A stretch of DNA of 64,000 nucleotides from Kordiimonas sp. SCSIO 12603 (GTDB lineage Bacteria > Pseudomonadota > Alphaproteobacteria > Sphingomonadales > Kordiimonadaceae), in the NCBI RefSeq assembly GCF_024398035.1, contig NZ_CP073748.1, forward strand, positions 1,525,520 through 1,589,519, written 5' to 3'. Position numbers and translations under genes: made by a program. Under the pieces are notes generated by a model that had not been told where the DNA came from, did no database searches, and was given only the letters and a program-made list of their open reading frames with translations. Below, piece by piece: positions 61,654 to 64,000 of this stretch (position 1 is the first letter of the stretch; each line of letters opens with the position of its first letter).

Positions 61654-62616
61654 ATGTTTATTAAAAAATCAAAAAGCTGGATGCTGAAAGAAAATAGCGT
61701 AACCAGTGAAAGTCTTTACCTGAACCGCCGGAAGTTTATCACTGGCGCGGCTGCTACAGCGGGCATAGCGGGCCTGGCTTCTGTAGGTGCTGGTGCGTTC
61801 ACGGCAGACGAAAAGCGTGTTCTTAAAGAACTGAAGTACCGCCAGACAGATTTTACTGCGGGTGATGCACTCACGCCAGAGCAAGCGGTAACACAGTATA
61901 ACAATTATTATGAATTTGGTGTTGGTAAAGGTGATCCTGCCCGGAATGCTTGGCGCTTGCAGCCACAGCCGTGGTCTGTGGAAGTGAACGGTCTTGTAGA
62001 CAAACCAGCTACATACGCGTTTGAAGACCTTGTAGACATGAACCAGCTTGAAGAGCGGATTTACCGCCTTCGCTGTGTTGAAGCATGGTCTATGGTTATT
62101 CCGTGGATTGGTGTGCCTCTCAGAAAAATCCTTGAAAAGGTTGGTGTTCAAAACGGTGCCAAGTATGTAGCGTTCCAAACACTGGCAGACAGAGAGCAAA
62201 TGCCCGGCCTTAGAAGCCGTGTGCTAGATTGGCCTTATGTTGAAGGTCTGCGCATTGATGAAGCGATGAATGATTTGGCCTTTATTGCAGTTGGCCTGTT
62301 CGGGAAGGAAATCCCGAACCAGAATGGCGCGCCGCTTCGCCTCGTGGTGCCTTGGAAATATGGCTATAAATCCATTAAATCAATTGTGCGCATCACGCTT
62401 ACGGATAAAGAACCACCAACCAGCTGGAATATTTCGGCGCCGCAGGAATATGGTTTTTATTCCAATGTGAACCCTGAAGTTAGCCACCCACGCTGGAGCC
62501 AGGCACGTGAACGCCGCATTGGTGAATTTGGTCGCCGGAAAACACTGAAGTTTAACGGCTATGGCGAACAGGTTGCACATCTGTATGATGGTATGGATTT
62601 GAGAAAATTCTACTAG
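61654..62616 (+). CDS. msrP: Periplasmic protein-methionine-sulfoxide reductase catalytic subunit MsrP
   Basis: MsrP (YedY) is a molybdopterin enzyme that reduces methionine sulfoxide in periplasmic proteins. The 320-aa product starts at ATG 61654 (AAGGAG upstream; a GTG six bases before is less likely). It has a Tat signal with RRKF (25-28) followed by a hydrophobic stretch. [14 protein letters not shown] places C141 at the molybdenum site. The C-terminal [18 protein letters not shown] is typical. The msrQ gene follows 7 bases later. Confidence 0.95.
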   Translation: MFIKKSKSWMLKENSVTSESLYLNRRKFITGAAATAGIAGLASVGAGAFTADEKRVLKELKYRQTDFTAGDALTPEQAVTQYNNYYEFGVGKGDPARNAWRLQPQPWSVEVNGLVDKPATYAFEDLVDMNQLEERIYRLRCVEAWSMVIPWIGVPLRKILEKVGVQNGAKYVAFQTLADREQMPGLRSRVLDWPYVEGLRIDEAMNDLAFIAVGLFGKEIPNQNGAPLRLVVPWKYGYKSIKSIVRITLTDKEPPTSWNISAPQEYGFYSNVNPEVSHPRWSQARERRIGEFGRRKTLKFNGYGEQVAHLYDGMDLRKFY

Positions 62617-62623
62617 GCTGCTG

Positions 62624-63259
62624 ATGAAGATCACGAATAAACAATTGCGCATGGTGGGCAAACCAATTGTGTTTGCCCTTATGCTTATCCCAGCTGTATG
62701 GCTCTCATGGAACTGGTATCAGGCGTTTCAGTATTTGCCCAATGATCTGGGATTTAATCCGCAGGAAACATCAAACCGTTTTACGGGTGATTGGGCCATG
62801 CGGATTCTGTTGATCTCGTTGGCGCTAACACCGTTTTCAAAACTTATAAAATCTCCTAAGCCGGTATTGTTCCGGCGCATGATAGGGCTGTTCGCCTTCT
62901 TTTACGTATGCCTGCATATCATTAGCTATGTATGGCTTGATATGCTCTTTGATTGGGCTGAGCTTTGGCAGGATGTGCTAAAACGGCTTTACATCACCGT
63001 GGGTTTGGGGGCGTTTCTGCTTCTTATTCCGCTTGCGGTAACCAGCACGCAGGGCTGGGTCAAGCGTATGGGCGCGAAGAGTTGGCAGCGGCTTCACAAA
63101 GTGGTTTACGCCGTAGGTGTACTAGTGATTATTCACTTCGCGATGATGCGAAAAGGCTTTCAGATAGAGCCGCTTATCTACGGCGGTATTTTAGGCCTGT
63201 TGTTCGTTCTTAGAATAAAGGCGGTGCAACAAGTGTTCCGCCGAAGAAAAGCAATATAA
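62624..63259 (+). CDS. msrQ: Heme-binding quinol-linked membrane subunit MsrQ
   Basis: MsrQ (YedZ) carries electrons from the membrane to MsrP. The 211-aa protein has about six hydrophobic helices and family motifs: RRMIGLFAFFYVCLHIISYVWLD with a heme-ligand histidine, KRLYITVGLGAFLLLIPLAVTS, WQRLHKVVYAVGVLVIIHF. It follows msrP directly and is the usual partner. Confidence 0.94.
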   Translation: MKITNKQLRMVGKPIVFALMLIPAVWLSWNWYQAFQYLPNDLGFNPQETSNRFTGDWAMRILLISLALTPFSKLIKSPKPVLFRRMIGLFAFFYVCLHIISYVWLDMLFDWAELWQDVLKRLYITVGLGAFLLLIPLAVTSTQGWVKRMGAKSWQRLHKVVYAVGVLVIIHFAMMRKGFQIEPLIYGGILGLLFVLRIKAVQQVFRRRKAI

Positions 63260-63276
63260 GTTTTCAGAAATAGAAA

Positions 63277-63316
63277 CCCTGCCTTATACATTGAAGAAGC
63301 AAGCTTGGAGGCAGGG
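63277..63316 (+). promoter_or_regulatory. Inverted repeat covering the Shine-Dalgarno of the EEP gene
   Basis: CCCTGCC (63277-63283) is complementary to GGCAGGG (63310-63316), which borders the GGGGAAG Shine-Dalgarno just before ATG 63323. If the RNA folds this way, ribosome access to the next gene would be limited. Confidence 0.4.
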
Positions 63317-63322
63317 GAAGTT

Positions 63323-64000
63323 ATGTCGACTGTTTATACATTTACCAAACGTTTTATTTTCGTTGTTCTGATTATTCTGGTGCTCATTGCCGCTTTTGAA
63401 TTTCTTATTTCAAGAGAGAGTGTTTCCGATAATCTTGAAACGCCGAAACTGAGTGAAACGCAGGACACATTCAAAATTGTTACCTTTAATGTGGGGCTGC
63501 TTGATCTGCGCTACTTTGGCGTAACTGTTTTTAAACCAGCAGATTTTGTGGAAGAAAGGTTTGTTAAACTGGCGCCTGCCTTAAAAGCGCTTGATGCGGA
63601 TATCGTCGCTTTGCAAGAAGTTTATGAAACGGATCATATCACCAAATTGCTGGCCGATGTTCAGGATGTATATCCATACTCCTTTTATAAAGAATCTGCG
63701 GTATTTCGACTGAATAATGGGCTGGTGCTGCTTTCCAAATTCCCGCTAAGGAAAACGGGACTTTATCCCATAGCGGCGGGCCCAATCGACGAAACTGTAT
63801 TTGGCAGCAAGGCTGCTATGTCTGTCGTCGTGAAGCTGGATGAAGAAAGAGAACTAAGCCTTATCAATATTCATCCGACAAGCGGTGGCACGCTGGATGT
63901 GCAAGATTCTGCTGCAATTATGGAGGACCGCCGGCTTCAACTAGAGCAGGCGCACCAGTTGGATGTGCAAAATAATATAAAATACAGCATGATTTTAGGG
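63323..64000 (+). CDS. Endonuclease/exonuclease/phosphatase-family protein (partial)
   Basis: The gene starts at ATG 63323 with a GGGGAAG just upstream and runs off the window end; 226 codons are visible with no stop. The N-terminus has one hydrophobic helix (residues 11-29; VVLIILVLIAAF) and is probably a membrane anchor or uncleaved signal. The rest fits the EEP fold: FKIVTFNVGLL for the first strand, ALDADIVALQEVYE with the metal-binding glutamate and LINIHPTSGG. Related proteins include sphingomyelinases, inositol phosphatases and DNases; the substrate cannot be told. It follows msrQ by 63 bases. Confidence 0.85.
   Translation, partial: MSTVYTFTKRFIFVVLIILVLIAAFEFLISRESVSDNLETPKLSETQDTFKIVTFNVGLLDLRYFGVTVFKPADFVEERFVKLAPALKALDADIVALQEVYETDHITKLLADVQDVYPYSFYKESAVFRLNNGLVLLSKFPLRKTGLYPIAAGPIDETVFGSKAAMSVVVKLDEERELSLINIHPTSGGTLDVQDSAAIMEDRRLQLEQAHQLDVQNNIKYSMILG

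Overview
The window is a gene-dense chromosomal segment from a Gram-negative, aerobic, probably marine alphaproteobacterium. I infer this from outer-membrane and periplasmic proteins (Tsx-like channel, patatin/Omp85 protein, HlyD adaptor), a valine-degradation operon with isobutyryl-CoA dehydrogenase, an AST arginine-degradation cluster, MsrPQ, PAS_5-type proteins and moderate GC. A Kordiimonadales-like lineage is my best guess, but no rRNA or other taxonomic marker is present. I see no tRNA, rRNA, CRISPR array, insertion sequence or prophage.

Region 1 (1-23.6 kb) is devoted to glycans. After the 3' end of a type I secretion adaptor gene comes a tight plus-strand operon (374-8327): a large unknown protein, a GT2 glycosyltransferase, a DegT aminotransferase, an HMW1C/NGT-like GT41 protein and a sulfotransferase. 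A facing minus-strand operon holds two very large multidomain glycosyltransferases (985 and 758 aa) and rmlA, rmlD, rmlB and rmlC for dTDP-L-rhamnose. A divergent plus-strand group encodes a GT-B glycosyltransferase, an unknown protein and ManC (GDP-mannose). GalU and Pgi follow. Together they suggest a locus that builds and attaches a rhamnose/mannose-containing, possibly sulfated glycan, perhaps on a protein exported by type I secretion.

Region 2 (23.7-37.2 kb) is mixed envelope and regulatory functions: a prolyl-4-hydroxylase-like oxygenase, small membrane and secreted proteins, a PlpD-like patatin/Omp85 protein, a Tsx-like channel, a secreted FGE-fold/FN3/CBM protein divergent from a CadC-like membrane regulator, glmU-glmS for UDP-GlcNAc, and a PhyH-like protein.

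Region 3 (37.4-43.0 kb) has two tandem paralogous sensor kinases, an S10 serine carboxypeptidase, an NTF2-like protein and a LysR regulator.

Region 4 (43.1-54.5 kb) is valine catabolism and peptidases: mmsA, an M16 zinc peptidase lipoprotein, an S9 prolyl oligopeptidase, isobutyryl-CoA dehydrogenase, a lipoprotein, 3-hydroxyisobutyryl-CoA hydrolase and mmsB. An atypical LuxR-type response regulator closes it.

Region 5 (54.8-60.0 kb) is an arginine succinyltransferase cluster: an M20 hydrolase, astA, astD and astB. The end (60.1-64.0 kb) has two PAS-domain genes, msrP-msrQ (periplasmic methionine sulfoxide repair) and the start of an endonuclease/exonuclease/phosphatase-family gene cut by the window edge.
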